A stretch of 64,000 nt of DNA from JBHJGM01 sp050331815 (GTDB lineage: Bacteria > Verrucomicrobiota > Verrucomicrobiia > Opitutales > JBHJGM01): the NCBI GenBank assembly GCA_050331815.1, contig JBHJGM010000003.1:62001-126000 (forward strand). Direction: 5' to 3'. Positions 19,965 to 28,484 of this stretch are shown piece after piece. The notes below the pieces were generated by a model. That model was not told the origin of the DNA. It made no database searches and worked only from the letters and a program-made list of their open reading frames with translations. The translations under genes were made by a program, and so were the position numbers. How positions within the stretch are numbered: position 1 is the first letter of the stretch; each line of letters begins with the position of its first letter.

Positions 19965-21050
19965 TTAGCGGCTGGAGAGTTCCCAGAGGACGTCGCTGAG
20001 GCGGTCGAGTTCGGCGCAGGCGGTCAGGCCTTCGACCCAGTCGCCGGGGATCGCCTCGCAGCCGTTGGCCGCCCCCAGCAGCGCACCCAGGATGGCACCG
20101 CGGTGAGCATTATCCCCGCCGAGACTGGCGTTGGTCGCCAGCGCGAGTTCGGGATCGGCTGCGTATTTGATCGCCAGATACAAGGTCAACGGGATGGCGT
20201 CTTCGCAGAGCGGACCGCGCCCGAGCTCATGCGCAGCGATGTAGCGGTCGTCGGACTGATCGCGCCAGCGGCGGTACGGCATGGTCAAAAAGGTGTAGCG
20301 ATCGCGCCCCACTTTTTCAAAAAGCGCGGTTTCCACCTCGTGGCCCTGGAGCATCTGATGCAACGCGTCGCAGGCGAACTCCACACCACGGGCCACGGCT
20401 TCACCCTGGTGGGTCAGGGCAAGGTGTTCGCGGGCGACCTTCTTCATCGTGGTCAGGTTGCGCGCGTGCATCAGCATCAGCGGCAGGCACAGGACAATGC
20501 CGTCCAGGTGGGTGCCCTGCATGCCACAGCGCTGGAGTTCCTTGCCGCGGGCGTAGTTCTTGAAAAACTCGCGATGGGCGTGCGGGATGTAGTGGTCGGG
20601 GTTGCCGTCGGGTTGCAGGAAAAACTCCAGATAGCGGCGCAGGTAATCCTCCTGGTCGTAGCAGCCGCAGGCCTCGATCGACTGCAAGAGCACCCGCACC
20701 AGCTGCAGGTTCACGGTGTTGTCCCCTGCGCTCAGTCCACTGTGTGGGTGCGCTCCGGGGACCCGCCATGATTGCTCGCGCGTGTGCATGATGGCGTTGC
20801 GCTCGTTGATGGGCGCGTAGTGCGTTCGGTACAACGGACTGTCCGGGTGAGGCGGTCCCGGGGTGCGGTACTCACCGGGCCAGCCGTAGTCGCGCTCGAT
20901 GTGTTCGGGCGAGCTGTAGCCGTGTGTGGCCATACAGAGCGCGTCGCCGATGAACATGCCCCAGAACGCCGCGTAAAAACGCGAACGGTAGCTGACGCCG
21001 ACCGAAGTTTGCTCGGCGGGAAGGGAAGCGGGTTGGTCCGCTGAACTCAT
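19965..21050 (-). CDS. ADP-ribosylglycohydrolase (DraG) family protein
   Basis: A 361-residue protein of the DraG/ADP-ribosylglycohydrolase fold. The N-terminal glycine motif is FWGMFIGDALCM, the middle motif is SAGDNTVNLQLVRVLL and the C-terminal metal motif is SLGGDNAHRGAILGALLGAANG split across residues 315-336. Classical enzymes have TDD and GGDTDT at the two magnesium sites; here they read GDN and GGDNAH, so the substrate may not be ADP-ribosyl-protein. The start at 21050 is firm: GGAGG lies 8 bases upstream of ATG, the clearest Shine-Dalgarno in the window. It follows the GH13 phosphorylase on the same strand and may belong to that metabolic cluster. Confidence 0.85.
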   Translation of the reverse strand: MSSADQPASLPAEQTSVGVSYRSRFYAAFWGMFIGDALCMATHGYSSPEHIERDYGWPGEYRTPGPPHPDSPLYRTHYAPINERNAIMHTREQSWRVPGAHPHSGLSAGDNTVNLQLVRVLLQSIEACGCYDQEDYLRRYLEFFLQPDGNPDHYIPHAHREFFKNYARGKELQRCGMQGTHLDGIVLCLPLMLMHARNLTTMKKVAREHLALTHQGEAVARGVEFACDALHQMLQGHEVETALFEKVGRDRYTFLTMPYRRWRDQSDDRYIAAHELGRGPLCEDAIPLTLYLAIKYAADPELALATNASLGGDNAHRGAILGALLGAANGCEAIPGDWVEGLTACAELDRLSDVLWELSSR

Positions 21051-21131
21051 GGGTAGTCCTCCTGCAAGCTGTGCGTGAACCAAGGCCCCTCGGCCACGCG
21101 GTGGGTAACGAGATATATCAATAGGAAGCAC

Positions 21132-21209
21132 AAAAACTTCCTTGGCCGGAAGCATTACGTATAAGCTGGGCCGGTGGCCAGCAAAATTGCTCAAAAGCAA
21201 ACGTGCTTT
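21132..21209 (-). terminator. Hairpins after the GH13 phosphorylase gene
   Basis: Read on the minus strand, AAAGCA/TGCTTT with a 4-base loop overlaps the stop codon of the phosphorylase. Further on, CTTCC/GGAAG with a 6-base loop (21148-21152 and 21137-21141) is followed by five T residues. A second CTTCC downstream (21124-21128) could pair with the same GGAAG, so alternative folds exist. Possible terminator before the DraG-family gene. Confidence 0.35.
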
Positions 21210-22980
21210 ATCGCTTTGTAGCCGCGGCCTTTTTGGTCGAAGCGGTCAGCCAGACCGCCTGAAACGGCTCCAGGGAGAGGCCCTTGGTGCCAAACGAGAG
21301 GTTCTTCTGGCTGAGGATGTCGTAGGCCGTGCTGGCGGAGCCCAGCAGCGGCGTTCCCTTCGAGCCGCCGATGGTCTGCTTCTTGGCGGTAAAGTTGAAG
21401 ATACACAAAACCGTCTCGTTCCCATCCACCGAGGTGCGCTCTAGAATGAAAAAGTGCTTCCCGCCATTGTGGATGACCTGCGCGCCGTCCGGATGAAACG
21501 CCGGGTGGCGCGCGCGCCGCCGCAGCATCTGCTGGTACCGGCGGAGGACGCGGGCCTGCGTGCTATCGGTCTCGGCCAGGATATCGTCGAGCTCGGCGCG
21601 TGCATACTTGCGGCGATTGATGGTGCGGTTGTGCTGGGTGCATTCGACACCCTCCTGGTAATTGGGCGTGCCAACCAGACTGTGAAAATACACCGCCGGC
21701 ACCCCCTTGAAGGCGAGCATTAGCGCCTGCGAACAGAGGAACCGCGCCAGGCTGAGCGCGGCGTCCCCCGGGGTGCTCAGAGCGTCGAAATAGGTAATGT
21801 TCAGCTCGTAAGGGCGCTGGGAACCGTCGGGCATCGAGCGGGAATTGACGCGTCCGCCGCGTTCTTTCATCGCCTCGGCCAGGGCATCGATGCCTTCGTC
21901 AGGCACGAGCCCCTGTAGCGGGCGCATGCCGATGCCATCGTGTGAGGCGGTAAAGTTAAAAAAGGTGCAGCCCTTGGGTGCGGGCTTCAGGTCGTGCGCC
22001 CATTGGGTAATAAGGCGGGCATCCTCGTTGAGCAACCCGTGGAGGACCAGCGGAGGCAGGCTGAAGTTGTAGACCATGTGCGCCTCGTCGCCGTTGCCAA
22101 AGTACGAAATGTTTTCGTCGTGCGGGACGTTGGTCTCGGTCAGCAGCAGAACGTGCGGGGCCACCATCTCCACGATGTCGCGCATGAGCTTAACCATCTC
22201 GTGCGTCTGGGGCAGGTGGATGCAGGTGGTGCCGGGGATTTTCCAAAGGAAGGCCACGGCGTCCAGACGGACGATCCGGCAACCCATCGATATGTAAAGA
22301 AAGAGGATGTCGATGAACTCGAAAAAGACGTCGGGATTTTGCCAGTTGAGGTCGACCTGATCCGCACTGAAGGTGGTCCAGACATGCGTTTCGCCTTCGC
22401 GGGTCTGCACCTGGGTGAGCAACTGCGATGAGCGCGGGCGCACAACCTCGGAGAGGTCGGTCTCAGGGTCCATCTCCAGGAAGTAGTAACGCGCGGGCGC
22501 GATACCGCTCGCGTAATCGCGAAACCACCCGCTTTGCGCCGAGCAGTGGTTGAGCACCAGGTCGAACATCATCTGGAAGTCCATGCCCAACGAGATCACG
22601 TCCTCCCAGCCTCCGAGCTTGTCGTCGATTTCGCGGTAATCGATGACCGAAAAACCATCGTCCGAGCTGTACGGCGAAAAGGGCAGGATGTGGACTGTTT
22701 TGATCGAGGACTTGAGGTGCTCGCGGCAAAAATCGCGCAGCGTGCGCAGCGTGGGTTCGCCGTCTTTGTGGACCATGTCGCCGTAGGTGATCAGCACGGA
22801 GTCGGACTCATTCCAGCGCTTGCCTGGCCCCGTTGAATCGGTCTTTTGCAGACCCACGCCGTAGCGGCCGACCATGCGAAAGAGCCGCTCTTCCATGCGC
22901 TCGATGTCGTTCTTGTCGCCGTACAGCTTCTTCAGCCGCCGACGCACTTTCTGCATCTGCTGTCGCGAAATCGGTTTCAT
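21208..22980 (-). CDS. GH13_18 sugar phosphorylase, probably glucosylglycerate phosphorylase
   Basis: A 590-residue alpha-amylase-fold enzyme of the sucrose phosphorylase group. Visible GH13 regions are MFDLVLNHCS (I), CRIVRLDAVAFLWK (II, nucleophile Asp in RLDA), VLLLTETNVPHDEN (III, acid/base Glu in LTETN) and NFTASHDGIGMRPLQG (IV). The N-terminal STGPGKRWNESDSVLITYGDMV and the loop GVPAVYFHSLVGTPNYQEGV fit subfamily 18, whose members phosphorolyse sucrose, sucrose 6-phosphate, glucosylglycerol or glucosylglycerate. The gpgS gene 3 kb away makes glucosylglycerate the most likely substrate: phosphate + glucosylglycerate to glucose 1-phosphate + glycerate. No signal peptide, so cytoplasmic. 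Confidence 0.82.
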   Translation of the reverse strand: MKPISRQQMQKVRRRLKKLYGDKNDIERMEERLFRMVGRYGVGLQKTDSTGPGKRWNESDSVLITYGDMVHKDGEPTLRTLRDFCREHLKSSIKTVHILPFSPYSSDDGFSVIDYREIDDKLGGWEDVISLGMDFQMMFDLVLNHCSAQSGWFRDYASGIAPARYYFLEMDPETDLSEVVRPRSSQLLTQVQTREGETHVWTTFSADQVDLNWQNPDVFFEFIDILFLYISMGCRIVRLDAVAFLWKIPGTTCIHLPQTHEMVKLMRDIVEMVAPHVLLLTETNVPHDENISYFGNGDEAHMVYNFSLPPLVLHGLLNEDARLITQWAHDLKPAPKGCTFFNFTASHDGIGMRPLQGLVPDEGIDALAEAMKERGGRVNSRSMPDGSQRPYELNITYFDALSTPGDAALSLARFLCSQALMLAFKGVPAVYFHSLVGTPNYQEGVECTQHNRTINRRKYARAELDDILAETDSTQARVLRRYQQMLRRRARHPAFHPDGAQVIHNGGKHFFILERTSVDGNETVLCIFNFTAKKQTIGGSKGTPLLGSASTAYDILSQKNLSFGTKGLSLEPFQAVWLTASTKKAAATKR

Positions 22981-23163
22981 GGTAGGGATGGTTTGGAGAG
23001 CCGCAAAAAGCTCAGAAAGACAGAAAAGCTAACCACGAATAACACGAATCAGCACGAATTTATAAGCTACACTCAGAAGGCTTTGGCTGCTCTTTGTACC
23101 GATGCGCGATGAAGATAGAAAGAGAGACCCCATTCGTGTTTCATTCGTGGTTAAGCATCCAGG
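22981..23163. repeat. MITE-like intergenic inverted repeat
   Basis: This non-coding stretch holds AACCACGAATAACACGAAT starting at 23031 and its imperfect inverse ATTCGTGTTTCATTCGTGGT at 23132-23151, with about 70 bases between. A third copy of the CACGAAT unit lies at 23053-23059. The stretch is visibly more A/T-rich than its surroundings. Sequences of this CACGAAT type recur as interspersed repeats in many unrelated bacterial genomes. It lies between two co-directional genes. Confidence 0.55.
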
Positions 23164-24426
23164 TCAGACCGTCCAGCCGATAAGTCCGGTGAGGATGGTG
23201 CGCAGGCTGCGGCGCAAAACCGAGTAGCTGTAGTAGCGGCGGGCAATGCGGTAGTTGTGTTCGATGACTTCGCGCTTGTAGTCGGGGTCGTCGAGCAGGC
23301 GCTGGATTTCGTTGATCACGCGCTGGGTCACGATGCCGTCCATCACCGCCAGGCGAAAGCCCTTCGGCTCGATGTCCTGAATGAAGATCGAGTAGCGATT
23401 AATCAGGATAGGCTTTTTGAAATAGATGGCTTCCAGCAAGGCGTTGCCGAAGCCCTCGTAGGTGCTCGGGTAGGTAACCAGATCGGCGTGGGGATAAATA
23501 TCCCAGAGGGTGTAGATCTTGCGGCCCTCGGGGTCGTACTGGCGCACCTCCCCGATGCGGTCACCAAAGAAGCGCATGTCTACGCCTTCCTCGCGGGCCA
23601 TCTCTTCGAGCAGGTGCTTGTACTCGTGACCCTCGTCGCCGGCGTCGTGCGAAATCACCAGCTTGCAGCGCGGATTGTTCAACCGCCCGAGCAGGCGAAT
23701 GGCGTGCTCAATGCCCTTGCGTGGAACGATCCGCGTCGGCTGCAGGATGAAGATATCGTCGGGCTCCAGTCCGATGGCTTCGCGGATGTCCTTGGAGTAC
23801 TCGTCGATTTGCGGCGCAGGCGAATCGAAGTCGAAGACATTGGGAATTAGCAGCGAGGATACCCCGTTGCGGAAGGAAAGCTGTTCTTCGGCCGCGCGGT
23901 TGATCACCACGTGAAAAATGTTGGGCAGGCTGGCCGGGAAGGCGGTGGAGAGGTAGTCGTTGCCCGCCCCGATGGAAAAGCGCGTGCGCTCCCAGTAAAA
24001 GTCGTGGTGGTGGGCGATGGCCGGGAGGTTGGTCTCGGCCAGAAACTCCGTCATCGCTAGCCCGAGGGGAATGTGCATCGGGATGGTCAGCACATTTTGC
24101 GGCACCAGCAAGTCGATGCCGAAGCGGTCCACGAAGTCGTACAGCGTGCTTTTCAAATATTCCTTCATTTCGCGCACGCGGTCGGTTACCAGGCGCGAGC
24201 GCGAAAGGCTGCCCCAGATGTGCCGGTTGATCCAGACGTTCTCCGGGTGCCCGAAATACGCCTCGGGAATCACGTGCGAGATGCCCGGCTGACGGTCGCT
24301 GCGGCCGCTGTACCAGTGGCTGACGTGCCGATCGTCCCAGAGCACCTGCGCCCACTTGGCACTTTCGAGCGAAACCCCGTCGGTTCCGGCAAAACGTGTG
24401 GAAACAAAGCCGATGTTTTTGGGCAT
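23164..24426 (-). CDS. GT4-family glycosyltransferase of the solute cluster
   Basis: A retaining GT-B glycosyltransferase of 420 residues. The N-terminal Rossmann domain starts IGFVSTRFAGTDGVSLESAK. It contains AIAHHHDFYWERTRF near residue 145. The C-terminal nucleotide-sugar domain has FILQPTRIVPRKGIEHAIRL, the GT4 EX7E-type segment YPSTYEGFGNALLEAIYFKK (two Glu seven residues apart) and PHADLVTYPS. I chose ATG at 24426 (MPKNIGFVSTRF); an upstream start at 24537 adds 37 residues of poor quality. It is transcribed divergently from the M20-like/gpgS unit and precedes the phosphorylase on its own strand. It could elongate glucosylglycerate (for example mannosylglucosylglycerate), but acceptor and donor are unknown. 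Confidence 0.85.
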   Translation of the reverse strand: MPKNIGFVSTRFAGTDGVSLESAKWAQVLWDDRHVSHWYSGRSDRQPGISHVIPEAYFGHPENVWINRHIWGSLSRSRLVTDRVREMKEYLKSTLYDFVDRFGIDLLVPQNVLTIPMHIPLGLAMTEFLAETNLPAIAHHHDFYWERTRFSIGAGNDYLSTAFPASLPNIFHVVINRAAEEQLSFRNGVSSLLIPNVFDFDSPAPQIDEYSKDIREAIGLEPDDIFILQPTRIVPRKGIEHAIRLLGRLNNPRCKLVISHDAGDEGHEYKHLLEEMAREEGVDMRFFGDRIGEVRQYDPEGRKIYTLWDIYPHADLVTYPSTYEGFGNALLEAIYFKKPILINRYSIFIQDIEPKGFRLAVMDGIVTQRVINEIQRLLDDPDYKREVIEHNYRIARRYYSYSVLRRSLRTILTGLIGWTV

Positions 24427-24651
24427 GGATTCGTCAGCGGTGCAGGTTTTGAAAAGCCTAGTGGGGGCGCTGACCGGCGCGCTAAGTCCGCAATAACTGA
24501 ACAGCCGCCGGTGCGTGAGCAAGCATGAATCCGGCACCCGCGGCGTTATTGTCTGCTGGTTTCGTCTGCGCGCCGCGGCGCTTTAGAAAGTCCTTGGCAG
24601 AGTTTGCCTGTGCTGGATAAGGTGCGGTTATACGGGCCAACGCCCACTTCC

Positions 24652-25863
24652 ATGACTGACGACTTTGAGCCCATCCTGAGCGCCTTGCCTGACTACCGGC
24701 AGAATCTGCAAGGCATTCGTGAAATTCTGCTGGCCAACGCGGTCATGGCTGGCGAAATTCCGGCCCCCACCTTCAGCGAGGAACAACGCACGCGCTTCTT
24801 GCTGGACCGTTTCACCGAGTGCGGCTGCCAGAACATTTCGACCGATGAGGCCGGCAACGCCGTCTCGATTTGGCCCGGGAGCCAGGGCGAGGGCAATATC
24901 CTCGTGCTGGCCCACATCGACACGCCCTTCGCCAGCTCGGTCGATCACGCGGTCTCCGTTCAGAAGGACCGTCTGGAAGGTCCGGGGATCGGTGACAACG
25001 CGGTGGGCGTCGCGGCGATCGCCTCACTGCCCATCGTGCTGGAAAAGCTCGGCATCGAACTGGCCGACAACCTGATTTTATTGGGCTCCACCAAGGGGCT
25101 GGGGCAGGGCGATCTGGGCGGCCTGCGCTTCTTTTTGGAGAACAACCAACTGCCGATCCGCGGGGCCGTCTGTGTGGAGGGCGTTGCGCTGGGGCGGCTC
25201 AGTTACGCCTCGCTGGGCATGCTGCGTGGCGAAATCGAATGCCGCGTGCCCCGCAGCTATGACTGGACCCGCTTCGGAGCCTCGGGGGCCATCGGCGCGC
25301 TCACCCGGGTGATCAGCGGCCTGCAGGCGATCCCGCTTTCACAAGACCCTCCGGCCAATATCATCCTGGGCTCAATCAGCGGTGGCACCGCCTACAACAC
25401 GATTGCGCGCAAGGCATCGCTGCGCTTTGAGGTACGCGCCGAGGAGGCCGGCATGATTTCCACCATCCTTGAACAAATCGAGGAAGTCGTGGAAGAGGTG
25501 CAGCAACGCTATGCGCTGGAGGTGGCGTTGCAGGTTGTCGCGCGTCGGCGCTTTGCCGGGCTGCCGTATGTGCATCCGCTGGTGCGGGCCGTGCGCCAGG
25601 TGATGAAAACCCTCGACATCGACGCGCGCATCTCGCCTTCGGTGGGCGAGCTCGCCCTGCTGCTCGAACGGGAAATTCCGGCCGTCACACTGGGCCTTAC
25701 TACCGGGGACAGCATTCATGAATTTAACGAGAGCATTCACATCGAGCCGCTGTTTACCGGCCTGACACAGCTGCTCGGCGTCATACGCATGCTCGACTCC
25801 GGGGCTGTCGACAGCGACTTGACCACAACGGATGTGCGCGCCACCGCGCTGCCCGCGCAGTAG
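24652..25863 (+). CDS. M20-fold peptidase homologue lacking the catalytic glutamates
   Basis: A 403-residue protein with the M20 zinc aminopeptidase/deacylase fold. The first metal motif is intact (LAHIDTPF; His88, Asp90), as is bridging Asp115 in GPGIGDNAVGVAA, Glu176 in VCVEG and His356 in SIHEFNES. The catalytic pair, normally Glu-Glu in a GEEGLGDLRG-like segment, is replaced by Gly149-Leu150 in STKGLGQGDLGG. Both the general base and one zinc ligand are therefore missing, so ordinary peptidase activity is unlikely. I chose ATG at 24652; a TTG at 24604 adds 16 residues. First gene of the gpgS unit, 31 bases before gpgS, which suggests a role in the same pathway (binding, regulation or an altered reaction). 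Confidence 0.85.
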   Translation: MTDDFEPILSALPDYRQNLQGIREILLANAVMAGEIPAPTFSEEQRTRFLLDRFTECGCQNISTDEAGNAVSIWPGSQGEGNILVLAHIDTPFASSVDHAVSVQKDRLEGPGIGDNAVGVAAIASLPIVLEKLGIELADNLILLGSTKGLGQGDLGGLRFFLENNQLPIRGAVCVEGVALGRLSYASLGMLRGEIECRVPRSYDWTRFGASGAIGALTRVISGLQAIPLSQDPPANIILGSISGGTAYNTIARKASLRFEVRAEEAGMISTILEQIEEVVEEVQQRYALEVALQVVARRRFAGLPYVHPLVRAVRQVMKTLDIDARISPSVGELALLLEREIPAVTLGLTTGDSIHEFNESIHIEPLFTGLTQLLGVIRMLDSGAVDSDLTTTDVRATALPAQ

Positions 25864-25894
25864 ATTCCCTTTCTCTCCGACCTGCTTTAGCTAC

Positions 25895-26881
25895 ATGGGA
25901 CACATCGAAGACTGGATTTCGAAAAACACCTTTCACCACGGTCAGTTCTGGGACCTGCTCGCGCTCGTCGAGCAAAAGGAAAAGACCGGGCAGAGCATCT
26001 CGCTGTGCATTCCCACGCTCAACGAAGAGGCCACTATCGGTAAGGAGATCGTCATCTTTCGCTCCGAGCTGATGGAGCGCTACCCGCTCGTCGACGAGAT
26101 CGCCGTGATCGATTCGGGTTCCACCGATAAGACCCTGGAAGTGGCCGCCTCCTTTGGCGCGGATACCTATTTTGCCGGAGACATTCTGCCCGAGGAAGGC
26201 CACAAACGCGGCAAGGGTGAAAACCTCTGGAAGGCCATCCATCAGCTTAAGGGTGACATCATCTGCTACGTCGACGCCGACATCAAAAACATCCACCCGC
26301 GCTTTTGCTACGGGCTGGTCGCACCCTTGCTGTACCGACCCGAGGTCAAATACGTGAAAGCCTTTTACGACCGCCCGCTGGCGTTTTCGCAGGGCATCCG
26401 GCCCTCCGGCGGCGGCCGCGTGACCGAGATCCTGGTACGGCCGTTGTTTTCGCTTTTTTACCCCGAACTCACCGGCCTGGTGCAGCCGCTCTCCGGTGAA
26501 TACGCGGTTCGCCGCGAAACGCTCGAGCGTATTCCTTTTCCGATCGGCTACGGCGTCGAAACCAGCCACCTTCTGGACGTTTATCATAGCGACGGTCTGG
26601 AGGCTTTCGCGCAAACCGACCTGGACCAGCGTGTGCACCGCAACCAGACGACGATCAGCCTCGGCAAAATGTCGTTCGGGATTCTTCAAAGCTTTTTCAA
26701 CCGCCTGCGGCAAGCCGGTCACGACACCAATCTGCCGGAAATGGCCAGCATTCTGCGACAGTTCCAGGCTCAGGATCGCACCTATTCGCAGACGCAGATC
26801 GAAATCGTCGAAGAGGAGCGCCCGCCCATGAACACCGTGGCCGCCTATCGCGAGAAATTCGGTGTCGAGCAACCGGCCTAG
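25895..26881 (+). CDS. gpgS: Glucosyl-3-phosphoglycerate synthase (GT81)
   Basis: GpgS transfers glucose from an NDP-glucose to 3-phosphoglycerate, giving glucosyl-3-phosphoglycerate, the first step to glucosylglycerate. The 328-residue GT-A protein has SISLCIPTLNEEATIGKEIV at the nucleotide site, DEIAVIDSGSTDKT, the metal-binding DxD in ICYVDADIKN (about residue 127), FYDRPLAF and RPSGGGRVTEILVRPL, and GEYAVRRETLERIPFPIGYG, all typical of GT81. I chose ATG at 25895 (MGHIEDWISKNTFHHGQF); the frame opens upstream at 25832. It lies between the M20-like gene and a second GT4 gene, 29 bases from the latter. Confidence 0.93.
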   Translation: MGHIEDWISKNTFHHGQFWDLLALVEQKEKTGQSISLCIPTLNEEATIGKEIVIFRSELMERYPLVDEIAVIDSGSTDKTLEVAASFGADTYFAGDILPEEGHKRGKGENLWKAIHQLKGDIICYVDADIKNIHPRFCYGLVAPLLYRPEVKYVKAFYDRPLAFSQGIRPSGGGRVTEILVRPLFSLFYPELTGLVQPLSGEYAVRRETLERIPFPIGYGVETSHLLDVYHSDGLEAFAQTDLDQRVHRNQTTISLGKMSFGILQSFFNRLRQAGHDTNLPEMASILRQFQAQDRTYSQTQIEIVEEERPPMNTVAAYREKFGVEQPA

Positions 26882-26910
26882 ACCGGCAACTGGCTCAGAA
26901 TCCGCTTCGC

Positions 26911-28395
26911 ATGCCCTTGCGCGTAGTCATCGTTCACTACCACCTCAGGCCGGGTGGAGTGACCCGCGTCATCGAGAACGTGGTGCGCGCCCTTGCCCCG
27001 CACGATGTCGAAACTCTGGTCATCACCGGCGAACCTTATGAAGGCGACGCGCTGACGGCCTCGCCCGAACTGGGCGGCTTTCAGGGAGTACGTGTGCAGG
27101 CGGGGCTGCGCTACACCCAGCCCAACGAGCGCCCTGCCGCCTCTGCCATCGCCTACGATCTGCAGTCCATGGCGCGCAACGTTTTTGGCACGGACCCGGA
27201 TCTCTTTCACGTGCACAACCACTCGCTGGGTAAAAACAACGGATTCCCCGACGCGGTTCGGCGCATTGTGCAAAACATTCCGGTTTTGTTCCAGATTCAT
27301 GACTTTGCCGAGGACGGGCGCCCTCACAATTATCAGTCGATGCTGCCGCACCTGGCCTCGCCGGACGCGCTCTACCCGATGGGACCGCAGGCGCACTATG
27401 CGCTGCTCAATCGCCGCGACCAGCAGATCCTCTCCGAAGCCGGGGTGCCGGAAAGCCGGTTGCACTACCTGCCCAACTCCGTGGCCGTTCCCGTGGAGAC
27501 GCCCGTGCCGGATGGCGAGCGCGCGAAAGTCCGCGAGGCTTTGCTGGGCCTGGGTGAAGAGTGCCTGACCGTGTATCCGACGCGTGGCATCCGCCGTAAG
27601 AACCTCGGCGAAATGCTCTTTTGGTCCGCCGTTGCAGAAAAGGGCAGCGTCTTTGCCTCAAGCCTGTCGCCGGCCAACCCGCGCGAGCAACCCATCCATG
27701 ACGACTGGGTGCGTTTTGCCGAAGCGCACGGATTGCCCGCCCGCTTTGGGGTGGGCCATCAGGAGGGCGTCCGTTTTCCGGCCTTGTTGGCCGCGGCAGA
27801 CTGGACCCTGACCACCAGCGTGGCCGAAGGCTTCGGCCTGGCCTACCTTGAGCCTTTCCTGGCCGATCGTGTAATTCTCGGGCGTGACCTGGAAGACATC
27901 ACCGCCGATTTCAAGCAGGCCGGAGTTTCTTTGGAGCACCTGTATCGGCGACTGGACGTGCCGGTTGAGTGGATCGGCCTGGACACTTTGCACGCCACCG
28001 TTGCGGGAAAGCTCGAAACCTTCTACCAGGACTACGCCTGCCCCTTGCCCGCGGATGCCACCGAGCGGGCGCTTCAGTCGATGGTCCAGGACGCAAAAGT
28101 GGACTTTGGGCGCTTGGACGAGTCCTTTCAGAAAAAGGCCATCGAGGCCGCTATCGCCGACAAAGGCGCCCGCATCAAACCATTGCCCGAGCCGCAGATT
28201 GCTTCCGCCGAACTGTGCCGAGCGAATGCCGCTCTCATTCGCGAGAGCTACTCGCTCGACGCACACGGACGGCTACTCCATGCGCTGTACCAGCACGTGG
28301 CGCAGTCTGTGAAAGCACCGCTGCAGGCGCTCGACCCGGCGGCGGTCTTGCGCGGCTTCCTGCAACCGGAGCGCTTCAATCTTTTGCGCGCTTGA
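26911..28395 (+). CDS. Second GT-B glycosyltransferase of the solute cluster
   Basis: A 494-residue glycosyltransferase-like protein. The N-terminus reads RVVIVHYHLRPGGVTRVIEN, the classic GT4 glycine-rich start, and DLFHVHNHSLGKN and PVLFQIHDFAEDGRP continue the acceptor domain. TVYPTRGIRRKNLGEMLFWS opens the donor domain. The usual EX7E is seen in altered form as SVAEGFGLAYLEPFLAD (Glu and Glu seven apart). The last 130 residues form a helical extension not usual in GT4 enzymes. Donor and acceptor unknown. It is 29 bases after gpgS and 89 before the HAD gene, so part of the same unit. Confidence 0.82.
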   Translation: MPLRVVIVHYHLRPGGVTRVIENVVRALAPHDVETLVITGEPYEGDALTASPELGGFQGVRVQAGLRYTQPNERPAASAIAYDLQSMARNVFGTDPDLFHVHNHSLGKNNGFPDAVRRIVQNIPVLFQIHDFAEDGRPHNYQSMLPHLASPDALYPMGPQAHYALLNRRDQQILSEAGVPESRLHYLPNSVAVPVETPVPDGERAKVREALLGLGEECLTVYPTRGIRRKNLGEMLFWSAVAEKGSVFASSLSPANPREQPIHDDWVRFAEAHGLPARFGVGHQEGVRFPALLAAADWTLTTSVAEGFGLAYLEPFLADRVILGRDLEDITADFKQAGVSLEHLYRRLDVPVEWIGLDTLHATVAGKLETFYQDYACPLPADATERALQSMVQDAKVDFGRLDESFQKKAIEAAIADKGARIKPLPEPQIASAELCRANAALIRESYSLDAHGRLLHALYQHVAQSVKAPLQALDPAAVLRGFLQPERFNLLRA

Positions 28396-28484
28396 TTCGG
28401 CCTGCGTGAACCTGTTGGATCCTAGACCACTCTCTATTTGCGTGAATGGCCAGACCGGTCGTCAACGCCTGCTGAAGGAACCGC

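Noticed and set aside
21208..22980. Assignment as sucrose phosphorylase
   Set aside because: The GH13_18 subfamily fits, but gpgS nearby and no sucrose genes in the window make glucosylglycerate more likely; not decidable from sequence reading alone.
24593..24606. TTGGCAGAGTTTGC, like a sigma-54 promoter, just before the M20-like gene
   Set aside because: Only 8 bases separate the GG and GC elements; sigma-54 promoters need 10, and this spacing is strict.
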